In this document: piece by piece, positions 38,196 to 50,700 of the stretch
How the letters are laid out: every line of letters begins with the position of its first letter
Numbering within the stretch: the stretch's first letter is position 1
From: Pocillopora verrucosa
Taxonomy: Eukaryota > Cnidaria > Anthozoa > Scleractinia > Pocilloporidae
Assembly (NCBI RefSeq): GCF_036669915.1
Contig: NC_089312.1
Coordinates: 1,794,801-1,858,800, forward strand
Length of the DNA stretch: 64,000 nt
Direction of reading: 5' to 3'
Notes under the pieces: generated by a model
The model's database searches: none
What the model was told of the DNA's origin: nothing
The model's input: only the letters and a program-made list of their open reading frames with translations
Translations under genes and position numbers: made by a program

Positions 38196-39676
38196 TCAAA
38201 AGACAAAATTCAAAACAGCCCCGCATGCAACAACGAAGGCAGTGAGAGCTGACGAAGAAAGCGTGTGACTAACTCCGTGTCCTGATCGGGCGGGTAAAAC
38301 ATTTTCCCTGAAAGCTTTCTCTGTAACATAGTTCCCAGCGGGAGAATAACGAATCACAACCACAAGCCTTCCATCTTTTCTGGTTTGCTGTGCCGCTCCA
38401 ATCTTTTTAGTTTTCTTCCAGACAACCTGGGGAAAATGAAGTGAAGACTGTCAGTTCATAAAATAACGTAACTAATATTCTCGGCCAGTTAAAGGTAGAA
38501 ATAATTAAACTAGATTACGGGCAGTCCCTTATTTTCGGGGAAGTCCGTTGAGCGAGTCTAGAGAAGTCAGCGAAAAAAAAAAGGAAAAAAAAAACCGCTG
38601 TTCGCACGCCGTGCAGAAATCTGGGAATGAAATGCACGAATTTTTTGTGCAACTTACTCCCAGAATTCCGTTGATATTTTTCGACTAGCGCGACGGACTT
38701 TGAGTCGAAATTAAAAGGAGGAATGTCCGTATTCTAAAGTTATACTGTACATTCGTGCGGAAAAAAGGTTGGGGCTGGGTGAAGAGATGGAGATGAAGAG
38801 AACGAGAGGCAAAAGAAGACGTAGGTAAGGGTTTTAGCTATGCTTTTACACGACCTGCCTGACAACCAAAATAAATAAACTCCTATTTCTGTCAGCGTTC
38901 TGTTCTAGCTGAGCAACAACGCTGTTGAACTGCTCTCAATACTTGGCATTTGGGGCTGAGTTGAATTATGTGAATAAAAACCACGTATACAAAAATAAAA
39001 GTCGAGTTGTTTTCAAATACCTTTAATTGCAACATCTTGCATGCCCCTTTTTCACCTGATTTCGTCAACTTGGAGAAAACTTTGATTTGATCGCGCTAGG
39101 ATGGGTCATGTTAACCGTATAGGGTCGCTTTTTCCCTAAAGTCACCTGAAGTCACTTGAAGTTGCTATAGGTCACCTGACGTTTTTAAGAATATTCTCAA
39201 ATAGCCTTAAACTGTTTAAAGGCGCCTAAAACTAAGGCAAGTTAATACGTCTTAGTATGGGCCTTGTTATGTACCTGAGTAAAGTGCCCAGTACTCATTG
39301 AAAATCCAGGCTTGTCAAAATCATAATCTTTAATTTCCCCGTAGAACAGCTGTGTTGCCTCAGTACAGGGCTCCTCTGGCAGAGGAGAACCGGACAGGTA
39401 TAGATTTTCTCCTGGCTGAATTCCAGACGCATGTTTAAACAGATTATTTTGTGCTAAATAATTTGCCCAAATTTGAGCTCCATTGGCAAGAGTGTCATCC
39501 CAAGTCACAGGGTCGACCTATGTTTTAAAGTAGTCTCTGAGTCAGTCCTAAAGTTCAGTTTGATGCAATAAGGTAATTTTTTCAACAACAAAAAAAACCG
39601 GAATACCCAAGGGTCAATATCCCAGCTATAAAAGTTTCAAACCTGACGTTTCGAGCGTTAGCCCTTCGCCAGAGCC

Positions 39677-39708
<32 letters not shown>

Positions 39709-41827
39709 AAAATCAGTTTTGAAACTCTTTACAGTGGCCGATTTACGTTATCAACTCAGTTGATAATACTAAATTACCTTGTTATACTCTTTCAGCGACG
39801 GAGCACCACAGTTTCTTTAGGAAATTACCCCCTTATATTTTTAGTTCTACACCCTTCTGGTAAATCAGTTCGTAGATGTGATCTTAATTTTTTAACGTTT
39901 TCTGTACAGTTCTCTTAACACTGTAAACCCAAAGAGTTACCATCGTATAATTTTTCCTGACAGCAATACTTCTGAATAATTTATCAAGTTCATGAGAATA
40001 ATGGACACGATCGCCAACCTAAGAGGATGTGATTTTTAAGCAAATTCTCCTCGCCAGAACCAAGGAAATTTATAGAGAACAGTTTGGAGAATATGGGTGC
40101 TGATGTTGGGGTGTTAAGGGTTTATCAATATTTACCTGATGTTTTTCTCGGTAGATATTATGCCACTTTACACATTGATCTTGAAATGGCGGGATGGCTG
40201 CCTCTGTTACAAAAAGAAATATGGTATGAAGCCAGAAATTTGGTATGGAGCTTTTTTACCAACAGTTCTGCGATATTTTCTGGGTATGAAAATTTCTTAC
40301 TTCTCTTTCATGTCTTGAGGTCGACATTGCTATTTTATGTCTTATTTTCATCAGGCACTCGAGGGTGATTGTTATAAATGTGCTTAGATAAATAAGAGAC
40401 AGTTTTCCTTTGAATTTACTCGAGCTCCTTTGCTTCTTGTTTCGTGACATTAGTATTAGAAGAAGCCGACATGGCTAACAATCTTTCAGCGATATCATTG
40501 TACATGAAACTCGATCAATGTCGTCTCTTAAGTCTCGGTCAATATCTCTATCAAACGAGAGACAGCTTTAATTTTTTATGATCTGCTTAATACGGTTGTA
40601 AAAAAAAATTATCCCTTCAAACATTGTTATGATTAAGTAATTACAGTAATGGTATGAAAAGTAATTATGAACGCTTTTTCTTGTATTTCATTCATCATCA
40701 TTCCCTTGGGGAGAAAATTCACCCATGTTAAACTGTTAACTGCATTCCACTTAAATGGTATTAACTAAGGCTTTGATGAGAGCTTTTCAGATATTGGCTT
40801 ACTGCAAAAACCAACGAAAAGCAGCGAAACAAGACAGAGAGAAGCACGTCAAAGAGAACTCTTGGCACAAGAATTTTTCGACCGATGTGATAAACCTCTC
40901 AGAAATATAGCGCCGTTTTTTTGACACAATGGGCTTTCAGCTTGACCATTAGATGTAAAATGCAAATTTTGAGCAGAATGTCAACAAACAATCATGGCTG
41001 TTGCCTGAGAAACATTACTCCTTGGATCCTTTTTTCGCGTTTTTCTTTTGCTCTCGTTTTTAAATGTTTCTTTGATAAAATTTGATGTGTTCCATGTTTT
41101 CAGTTTTTTTGTCTTTTAAATAACCTGAATTTGTTCAGAAATTGGAAAACTGAAATCCTCGAAGTTTCCTTAACCCCGTTTTGAAAACGGGGTTAAGGAA
41201 ACGAAGAAAGTTGTGAAAATACGATTTTGTTCCACTGAAGTGATTGTGCAAATCCACAAAGTTAAAGTGGATGGCATCGTATTTCAATTCCTCACGCAAA
41301 AAAGAAGTCGATTATTTATACACTGAAACTTTTGCCACGCAAGGTTTCATGTAGATATAAATTTAATTTCAAGACATAGCCATCGATTACTGTTTGCTTC
41401 AAACGGGTAGCAACGTGCCCCGATAAATAAACTGCCTTACTCGGTAATTACAAGTGGCAGCTCTCTGAAAATCGTGCCAAAAATTCGGGCTTGCGTGCGA
41501 ACTTCCCTCATACAAGAAAGTAACACGTATTTTGCACCGTTCTGTGCTTTTTACCCGTGCATCGGTATCGCCAAAGGAAAAACTTTAGAACCCGTTAATC
41601 TGTGGTCTGTAACTGCGATGTTTTAGCTATAATATATACTAAATTTCTAGCAATGACACAACTGCGTTGCAACTTTGTTTAAGCGCATAACAGAGAACAT
41701 ATTTACATCGTGATTAGACAACCTGACGAAAAAGGTGTAACATTTTTGGAAAGATAATTAGCTTACCATTCGCTTTGAGCTGGGCGAAGACAACTGCGAT
41801 GAGCGAAAGATACCTGGTAGCAAACAT
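38196..41827 (-). CDS. Secreted CAP-domain (SCP/GAPR-1-like) protein, copy 3
   Basis: Exons 41827-41767, 40203-40136, 39517-39275 and 38426-38196 give 200 residues. The N-terminus MFATRYLSLIAVVFAQLKA is a signal peptide. The CAP domain starts near QCVKWHNIYREKHQ; the cavity set is His in FKHASG, Glu in PGENLYLSG, Glu in FYGEIKDYDFDK and His in GHFTQVVWKKTKKIGAA. The C-terminus (ALTAFVVACGAVLNFVF) is hydrophobic to the last residue after HTLSSS, as expected for a GPI signal. First in the array in transcription order, with a TATA box 64 bp before the ATG. A second, unused-looking first exon lies 1.5 kb upstream (43313-43376) and would splice in frame to exon 2. Confidence 0.92.
39571..39780. 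repeat. Hairpin MITE, second copy, with AAGGTAATTT ends
   Basis: The outer ends AGGTAATTT and AAATTACCTT are inverted. Inside are the arms GAGCGTTAGCCCTTCG and CGAAGGGCTAACGCTCGAAA and the palindrome TTATCAACTCAGTTGATAA. It inserted in intron 2 of CAP copy 3, about 55 bp upstream of the exon 3 acceptor. A terminal fragment of the family is also at 50374-50403. Confidence 0.8.
39990..40125. repeat. Dispersed repeat fragment ending GATGTTGGGGTGTTAAGGG
   Basis: Shares AAGCAAATTCTCCT, AGGAAATTTATAG, TTGGAGAATATGGGTGCTGATG and the GGGTGTTAAGGGTT end with copies at 42270-42462 and 29940-29995. It ends 11 bp before CAP copy 3 exon 2. Confidence 0.65.
41164..41202. repeat. 39-bp perfect hairpin palindrome
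   Basis: Nineteen-base arms (GTTTCCTTAACCCCGTTTT and its complement) are separated by a single G. A palindrome this perfect is prone to cruciform formation and deletion, so it is probably young or the end of an element. Inside intron 1 of CAP copy 3. Confidence 0.85.
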
Positions 41828-41890
41828 TTCTTATCGAAACTGTTCCTTGTCCTCTTGGTGTGTGTTTTGGTGAGGGCTACAATGGACGAT

Positions 41891-41897
41891 TTATATA
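41891..41897 (-). promoter_or_regulatory. TATA box of CAP copy 3
   Basis: On the minus strand the sequence reads TATATAA, 64 bp before the ATG at 41827. This leaves about 30 bp of 5' UTR if transcription starts 30 bp downstream. Copies 1 and 2 show no comparable box. Confidence 0.5.
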
Positions 41898-42269
41898 TTT
41901 TTCAAGCACATGTTGATTAAATTCCTCAGGGACTAGAACTGATTCTGTCAAAGTCAATTGCCGTTGAGAACTTTTAGAAATAACTTCCGGTAAGTGAGTT
42001 ATGAAGTAGGAAAATGCTAAATTCACTTCTGAAATATCAGTACACAGCTTCAATTATTGCCTTTTTATTGAATAAGAAAACTTATGAATGTGGCGTTAAC
42101 GCTAAGAAGAGCGCGCATTAAGGAAATAGGGAGAAGACCTTCGACCTATCAAAGAACACCCTCGGTTCCAGTGTCTCTCCTAGGCTCCCAACACATCCAA
42201 AATGGCGTCTAGAATATCAGACTTCACAGGAAGTATATACTAGTACACAATTAGGCAAACTTTGTTTAA

Positions 42270-42462
42270 GAACTGACTCTTTAACTTCTAAGAGTGACTA
42301 GCATCTACCTTCACCCCTGAATCAAACATTTAAGTTATGAGAATTAAAGAGGCTTTTGATTTTTAAACGAATTCTCCTTGTCAGCATCTTAGGAAATGTA
42401 TAGCGAGCATTATGGAGAATATGGATGCTGATGTCAGGGTGTAGGGGGGGGGGGGGTTAATT
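42270..42462. repeat. Dispersed repeat (GACTAGCATCTA...GATGTCAGGGTGT family)
   Basis: Nearly full copy: AACTTCTAAGAGTGACTAGCATCTA, CCCCTGAATCAAACATT, AATTCTCCTTGTCAGCA, TATGGAGAATATGGATGCTGATG, then GTGTAGGG and a G-run. Other copies are at 50770, 58716, 53756 and 39990. Ends TTAACYCTTAA-like and inverted; no coding capacity. Confidence 0.7.
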
Positions 42463-43312
42463 CAAATTAAAAGCATTTGTACGGCTGTTGTTTTATCATA
42501 CCCCTGCTAAACAATTTCGGTCAAAAAGTCCAGGTTGGGTGAAATTTCTCCGTAGTGGAGTTGGATTTATTAAAATTCTCAATAGCTATAAGTAGAAACC
42601 AAATATTCTCTACCTATGAAGATCTATTTTCGTCGTGGTAAGTTTCAATATCACTGGTTGTTTCGGAGGCAGTGTTCACGGCATCATTAAGGAAAACATA
42701 TTGCGTTGAACAAATTTATGAGGTCTTAATTCCGGCTACGAAAGACATTGAAAGCGAAACATATACAACAAGTATGTCGGTCCAAAGTGTATCACGAATA
42801 AAAACCATGAGAACTAAAACAAGGGAACCGGAATAATTCACTAACTAAAGAGCGGAAATAGCAGGAGCTACAACAACCACTGGCATATTTTTCTAAATAC
42901 TGTTAATTTAACAGTCTTCTGTAAGCTACATTTATCTATCTAATTACTATAATTACGAGGTTACGCTGTCCAATTCTATCACATACTTAGACGAAGCCAC
43001 ATTCAAAATAAGCATACACTTAAATTTGATTTTTGTATTGTGCCTTTAGTGAGCGTTTGCTTGATATACGGTAAATTTAACGCTATCGGCTGATACGTTT
43101 TCTGTAACTCACGTAAAAATCGCAAGTGATGTATTGAAATTTGTGTATAAATTGCAAATATATAATGCCACTGAATTTTAAAACGTCATTTACAATTGAA
43201 GCTATTTTGAAAATTCACTCTATAAAGAGCAGAATTTGTGGCGTCGGTCGATAGCTCGGTGTTTCAATAAACCGTTATTCCTTGGGAAAAAAAAAAAGCA
43301 AAAAAGGTTTAC
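42463..43312. other. Intergenic, no gene seen
   Basis: AT-rich DNA between the dispersed repeat and the CAP-like first exon. If that exon is used, this stretch is part of its first intron. No coding motif is visible. Confidence 0.4.
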
Positions 43313-43376
43313 CTTTCAAAACAGCGATGTCAGGAATGGTAATAATTACACTTAATAGCATGAAAAACTTCTTCAT
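43313..43376 (-). CDS. CAP-type signal-peptide exon without its own gene (alternative exon or relic)
   Basis: Reads MKKFFMLLSVIITIPDIAVL, a signal-peptide-like start, and ends in phase 1 at a donor (GTAAAC). The length, 64 bp, and phase equal those of the first exons of CAP copies 1 and 2. No CAP exons 2-4 follow before copy 3, so it is either an alternative 5' exon for copy 3 (the junction codon would be GAG, in frame) or the remnant of a deleted fourth gene. The match rests on size, phase and hydrophobicity rather than on residue identity. Confidence 0.5.
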
Positions 43377-44470
43377 GTCGCTGAGTGCAGGACGCAAAAA
43401 AATCTCAGCATCAGCCAGTAACTTTCCGAAAATGAAAACCTCAAGCTAAGTGGAGTGACATCCGATCTTTTGCATTTCATTTTTGCCAGAAATTAAAAAT
43501 AGTTTGAAGGAGACTGCGTCATCAGAAAGCCCGTTTGCTAACAGGACTCTGTCGTTCTAGATATCTATTTATTCAACTACCTGCTCAAAAGTCTCCGACC
43601 AAATTAGGCCGCTGCTTTTTTTCCTGTTAGTCCAAAGTTTGAAAATGACATTGACGGCAGGTGTCTTAGAGAATAAGGAAACTTATTAACCTCCATAACA
43701 GGAGAAATTTTATTTTCTCAGTTTCTTCAAAGGCAGGATAAACTCAGCAAAGTGACATCGTTATCAGACTTATAATGCTTTCCAACAAGGGTTAGTCATC
43801 TTGTATCCCGCAAAACAAAACCAATGTATTGATAAAAATGACCAAAAAAATTACAAACAAAATTTAATTAACGACAGTAAATTACTTGAAATAGTATTTC
43901 ATCTAATAAACACAACGATTTCGACTTCCGATTGAGTAATTTGATCATGTAACCATCCATGCGTCATTCGATCTCAAAATGGCTGGGAAAAAGGATCTCC
44001 ACGAGGCAGCCTTTGTGAAAGGTTAATTAATTATTAAAGTATAACTCGTAATGCGCAGAATTAAATGAAGGAGAATCTACATATCTACATTAACAATAAA
44101 CAAAAAAAATTTAAATAAGGGAACTGTAGATCTTTAGTTTCAACCAACGTAAATTTTTATTATTGTGTGACTTTCTGGAGACAGGCAAACATCAATATAC
44201 GTAACTTATAAAATTTAAAACTGTTTTATCTAGGTTGCAACCTTTGTTGTGGTCCTTTGATTTCTGAAAAAAAAAGCAAAGAATATATACTTAGTTATTT
44301 TACATAACTGCTCATCTGCAAAGAATTAAACCGAGCGAAGCTGTTTCATATGCAGTAATTAAACAGGATTCGTATTCTGAAAACTAATTAACCTTGCGTG
44401 ATATGATATTTCATGACCTTTTCGAGGACTTTCGAAATAATGTTTCCCGCGACCAGCGAGGACTAAGAAA
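43377..44470. other. Intergenic, no gene seen
   Basis: Separates the CAP array from the 3' end of the CFAP99-like gene. No coding motif or complete mobile element recognised. Confidence 0.4.
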
Positions 44471-44737
44471 TTTTGAATTGAGTGTCGAAAGTAATTGAGG
44501 ATTGCTTTTGTTTTTTCTAACTTTGCTTTGTGATTGGCCCAGAGAACTCGCGCCATACTCTCAACCAATCGGATGCAAAACTATGAACAACCGCCACTTG
44601 ATCATTTGCGTTTTCCCGCGCTTCACGCAGTTTGCCTATTTCATTTTGAGTTCTCATTGGCCAATGATAATGTAAATCTTTGTTATGATTGGTCACCGGG
44701 ATTACTTTGGTCTTGGTTTTTGACAAAACTGCTCTAT
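44471..44737. repeat. MITE of the GTGTCGAAAGTAAT family at the 3' end of the CFAP99-like gene
   Basis: Starts TTTTGAATTGAGTGTCGAAAG and ends GGGATTACTTTGGTCTTGG. It is collinear with 22643-22902 over its whole length. It begins only about 30 bp beyond the stop codon at 44769, so the transcript's 3' UTR must run into it. Confidence 0.72.
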
Positions 44738-44768
44738 ACTGCTTTATTCATTGATCTCTCTTATTTTC

Positions 44769-47700
44769 TCACCTTAGGGTTGTTACTGGCCGTACACCCG
44801 CCGAATTCCTACTCGCTAAGCCTTCACCTCGAAGCTTAGCTGCTTTTTCTCGTGTTTGTTCAAGTTCTTTCCACCTCATCTTCTCCAGTGCCGCCTGAAA
44901 GAATACAGTCCTCATGTGAAATTGATGAAAACGGTTCGATCATTTTCCACTAACGAAATATGAACTGAACAGCTCTAAACTGAAATTTGGAGAAGTCAAG
45001 ATACTATCTTCTCCTGATTCTCAACTGCATCGACCAGTGGTATCCATTTTAATTACCTTCCTTAACAAGTAAAAATAACGTGACAGTCCTTTACACAAAT
45101 AAAAATAACCCTAACTGTTTGTTAGTTACCAACCTTCTCTTCCTGTAGAGCCTTTTGTCTTCGTGCTGAGCTCTTCTTCGGAACCACCGCTAGACGTTCG
45201 CTTTCTTTCTTGCGTTCTGTTTTAAACAATCAAATATAAAGTAATTTTGATGGAAAATGGAAAGAGGCAAATTGACGAGTACATTGGAAAGGCCTTTGCT
45301 TGTACTCACCAAGATTTAGGTGTGAGAACAGGCAAAATTAAGGAATATAATTGAGACAATACATCGAACAAGGGATCCAGTACCTCAATGCTATATAAGT
45401 ATCAAATTTTGGCACCTCCAAACTTCATTTAAGGTAAATCCAAGCTTATGTCTGCATTAAGCTTCAGAATCACATTTACAACGCGCATTTTTTATCTCGC
45501 CAAAGCCAGTGATCATAGTGATGATCATTAGGACGAGGGATCAGATGTGAATAATCTACGAGTGAGTCAACTCACAAGTGTTTACAATCGTCTGAAACAA
45601 TTTTTGTAGATGGGTCCATAATTGAAGTGATTTGACCACATGCTGGACAGCAAAAATAGGACAAAAAACTACTGGAGTTTGAACAAACCTGCTTTCCTGG
45701 CCTCCAATCGTTCTTGTAATTCTTTTAGCTTGGGATCCTTCACTTCGGGTTTCTTTTGTCGCTTCTTTGCTTCCAGCCTAAGTCACAAAAAGGGAAAACA
45801 GTCAGCTTACCTCAAACTGACGCTCATTGCAATACAACTCGTATAGAAATGAAGAGTCACTCACTGCACGGCTGCTTCGTTTCCTATCTCAGCTCGGTGC
45901 TTGGCGATGGTTTCTAAAGTGTCCATAAGGAACTGGTCTTTTTCCTTAAAAAAAAATTATAATAATACTTAAACCAAGTACAAGTACAAATATTTTAACG
46001 AAGCCTTGGATCAAATCACAAACAAAGGACTATAACTTCAATCTCTTAGAACAAACCCTTAAAAATAAAGTGAACCTCCCTCTGAATTCCATAATAATGG
46101 CAATTGGAACCCTCCTCGAGATATATAAGGCTTGTGCTACATATAACAATAAAAAGGACAAAACTACTGAAGTTTCACTCTATTTCTGTTGTACTTTTTT
46201 TCGTCAAGGACGATCCGAGTATACCAAGAGTTTCGAAGACAGCTCGGGTATTCTGAAGATTTACGAGCCTCATCTGAAAGTGGTTTAATGACCTGTTTGG
46301 CTCGTTTTTGGTACTCACCACTTTGGACTTCAATATATTGTCCCTTTTCTCCTCCTCCGCCTCTTTCTCGGCAATTTTAAGTAACGCCAACCTCTCACGA
46401 AGCTGAGGGGAAAAAAATGAATCGCCATTCATAACAGGGCTGCTTTATTGAGGAGTGAAAAGTTGAAACACAGGGTGCTTCAGAGGGTTTCGCTACTCTA
46501 ACGTATGATTGGGTCATTATCTATTTACTAAAACGAACCTCTCGCACATCATACAAGAAATGAAGCTGTAAGAAATGTTGCTACACGTATTTCGCCAGAT
46601 GGAAAATAGTAGTTTGCTGCCAAAATCGTTTGTAAAAACTAATGGCTGGAAATTTATATAAATAATGCACTTTAAAAGGGTAAATTAACATTCCTTGCAG
46701 TTGATCATAAATGATTTCTCAGGTTATTTTCAGAATACGACAACCAAAGGCCTACCGGCCTCTTACAAACGATGACATAAAGTGGTTCAAAGTCGACCAT
46801 ACCTCTGCTACAGACATTTCACTGAGGAGGCCAGCTCCTGAAGTTTCTGTGAGATCCACGTGCTGCATAAGACAAAAAACCAAAAAAGCGGAAAAAATGA
46901 GTATTAAGTTTAAACCGCAATATATCTATGAAGAGGTTCTTTATGAAAAAAATTCTGAAGAAAACTGCCCAAAAAGTTTAACCTTAATGCTGGATAAATT
47001 CTGCAAATCACATAATGCTGTTGATGAAATATGTCTCCAAGAACATGGATACAAAGTTTTGCTTGGCAAAACGGACAAGAAACACAAGGCATACCTTAAA
47101 TCGAATGACTGGTACACTCTCTATGGCTCGTATCTTTGCAATCAGCGCAACTCTCTGTCTCATTTCTTCTTCAGCCTGTGGGATACAAATATCATTTTTT
47201 ATCGAGTAAATAACCCATTTATTCAATCATGATAAATTCCGTCTTTTTTAGAAAGTACAAAGGTGTTTTTAACAACTGGCAAACGGCAAAAATTGAACTT
47301 CTTGCCGTCTGAATTCCGCCATTTTTGCACTTAATTTGAACTATTTGCTGTGGCTGTGCACAAGAAATTCTTCGCCATTTCTCTCCAGCGTTGATTCAAG
47401 GATTGCGCAAAGAAAAAGAAAATTCAGAATCTTTTTAGCCGTTTTCAGTTGCCGTAAATGTCAAGGAGAAACTAATACCAGTGCCAGCAAAAGAAAGAAA
47501 GAAAGAAAGAAAGAAAAAAACCGCAAAAACAAATTCTCGATTTGTAACGCAAATACAACTCACTTCTTCCAAAGCTTTACGCATAAGCTCTTGACTCTCC
47601 TTGCTGACGTCTTGAACTAAAACCACGAAAAAAGTAGAAAGTGAACACTTAATATTGGAAAATACCTGCCATCGAAATTATACCGAAATATAATTTATCA

Positions 47701-50700
47701 ACTTGTTTTGTCTTAGTTACAGATAAGATAAACCACTAGAGGTTATGGGCCATTCTTCTCAAAGATTCCATTAACACCTTACCCAGTTTTTGGTTGTATT
47801 CTTGAAGTTTTCTGCGGGCCTCTTTAGTATTTTCATGTTCCATCGTGGTTTGCTCGACGAGTTTCCTAACCAAGAAAAGGACGATAAATGTAAAAGCACA
47901 ATATATAAATAACGCACTTACCACGAAATTTGCTCGGACAAAATTTGTTCCGAGAAGAGGAAACAAAGGTAAACACAGGCATACCAACCTCATTTCTTCA
48001 TCTTCCTTCGACTTTCTCTCAAGATGTTTCTGCATCATCTCTTGTGTCTGCGAAGACAGACAAATGAATTCAGCATTTTCTAACATCGTATTTGTACCTG
48101 TAAGAAGTATCTAGCAATTCAATTTTTATAATGTAAATTACAGAAAAACCAACTGATGAAAATGGACAAATTTCTAAGTCACAACATGTGGTCGTGATTT
48201 AACACCAATCTATCATAACTTATTGGAGCGGTTTTCAATTGAGGGTTGAAAAACCAAAAGTATACTCAATGACCGATCAGAACGAAAGCTTACATTATCA
48301 TTAGCCAATGAGAAAGCAATTCCGGATTACTTTCGACACTCAATGAAAATTGCTCCAACACAGAAATGGACCGTAGCTATCTTGTAGACTTTATTCTCAG
48401 GTTGACCAAATAGTTCCCACCTCTTGTTTAATTTCCATGACCCGCTGTTGGTTTTGTTTGATCATTGTTTGTCTTGCAAGTATCGCCTCCTCGTAGCTTA
48501 ACTTTCCCTCCTGAAACAGAAGAGCAGCGGAAACGACTTCAATCTTAAGCGTAACTTTCCCTCCTAGAAACACAAGATTCAGACTGTAAGTGTTCCCGTC
48601 ATTTCTAGGTCTAGAAAATGAGATCTCCAACTTACCAATCTTCGTTTCTCAATCTCAGCGAGTCTGTCTTCCAAATCTTTCTACAAAGGAATATGCAAAA
48701 AGAAAATGAAACATCAATGAACAATAAATGCTGCAATGAAAATAAATAAAATTCAAACCGAAGCAAATTTGAGATCAAGTAAATGTTGGCCAAACTTTAT
48801 ATACTAAATTTTTTACACACCTCACAGTTTTACATTCTGTATACTCAATTTGATTAGCAAAGTATCAAACCGAAAAAGCCCGTGGTATCTTGATTAAACT
48901 TTAGAATTTTCTTTGCAAATTGTTTTTGATACTATAACAGAAGCCAGGCGAAAATACTCCCAAACGTGAGTTCAATACCTTTCTGACACTTTCTTGCCAT
49001 CTTAAGAACTCAGTGGCATCACGTCCTCCTTTTTCATACTCTGACAGTCTAAAAATTGGAATTGGAAATAATCATCAGTGTAAGTTAACGCGTTTAGGAA
49101 TCTCTCAAGTCATTATTCTATAAGTCTGTGGACGAAAATAAATCGCAGAATCTTGATGTAGCTTATCCCTGGGTCAGTTTTGGTAGCATGTAACTGGTGA
49201 GCAGTCCCTCAATAAAAGCGTGACAGGACGCGCGTTATCCACCCGTGGGAGGATTTTAGAAGAGTCGAGAGAGGTTCTCTAGGGGTCTGGCACTATCCTG
49301 GTTATCATTGCCGAACCCGCTCCCGACCTCTCACCGGCTGACGTTGCCCATGGCCTCATATTTCGCCGTGGGTCAGGATTAGAAACGCTCGAGCCGAAGA
49401 TGATGATGAGGGCCTGTTAGTATGGCTATCCTCCCCTGCGTATCGTCAGGATCATGGCCATACCCGTTTGTCGGTAGCTATTAGCCCTCCTGGGTGGAAA
49501 GAGGCACTGTGAAGATTGGGTGTCTTTCTCAAGAACACAGCAATATGATCCGGCAAGGGGGCTCGTTTCTTTAAAGACTTGGTAACTTAACGGGTCCGAA
49601 AAGCGGATGTTTGTTTGAAATTCAGATATCAGGGAAATAAATAGAATGGAGAGGTGTTTGAGCAAAAACTCGCATTATTACATCGAGGAGTTACATCTAG
49701 AAATATAACATAGGGCCCGTATAGTTGTGAGAACTTCAACTCAAACCTTTTCCCTTTTTGACCCAGAGTCCAGTGCGCAGCGCCTCCGTCAGGTGTTGTA
49801 TGCATGTTTAACTCAGATTACATGTGTTTCCTATATTTACCTTTTCAGTTCCTCTTCCTCTTTCTTGTGAAAAAGCACTCCTTCTCTCATGATTGTTGCT
49901 GCATTTAACTTGATCGGAATGTTTCCACCCTTACAAAGGAAAGAACATTGCCAATTACACATACACGTGATTGTATGTACAGTACATGTACATGAAGTTC
50001 TCCTTCACTAACAGTTCTTTGTGTTTAAATACATTACGATGTGCTATAGAACTATGCTAGTTTCTATCAAAACAAAGTAGGATTATCGACTACCCGCACA
50101 GTAAAAGAAAATTCCTTCTAGAGCAAACAACGCTAATGTCAAGGATTACCCAGGAAAACTAAAGTAATGCCTTTCTATACACAGTATGAACTGTCATCTC
50201 TTACTGTGGTTGACGGCGCCTCTTGTGCTTTGGGTTTGTTGAACTGTAACCTGTAACATTTAAAGAAAGAGAGCACATGATCTTTTCTGTCTTTTTTCTG
50301 ATGAAAACCACGAAGATAGACTATAATATGGTAGTTGCAGACGAAGAAAGCTGACAAAGATGTTTATCATCACTTTATCAACTCACTTGATAAAACCAAA
50401 TTAGTTTAAATCTATGAATGTTCTTCAAATGAAGAATCACTACTCACTTGGAGTTCTCCTCTTCTGTAATTTGTCTTATTCTTCGTTTAGTTTTATCAGA
50501 TTTCTCAGCACTTGCACACGCAGGTTGCCTGGCTGATGATCTTAAGAATTCCTCCTGTTTCCAGAAGAGAAGGGTTAACTTTTAGAAGCCTGGTGATGAT
50601 TTCTACTTAAAGATTACCCTAATCTTGCTGAGAGCATTTCTGCTCAAGGAAAATTACTGACTGTGAGTCCAGCTATTCAGAAAGCTTCCCAAACAGCTTC

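Noticed and set aside
46711..47232. Plus-strand open frame of 173 codons
   Set aside because: It lies antisense across two exons of the CFAP99-like gene (46803-46862 and 47095-47175), whose minus-strand phases fit the full model.
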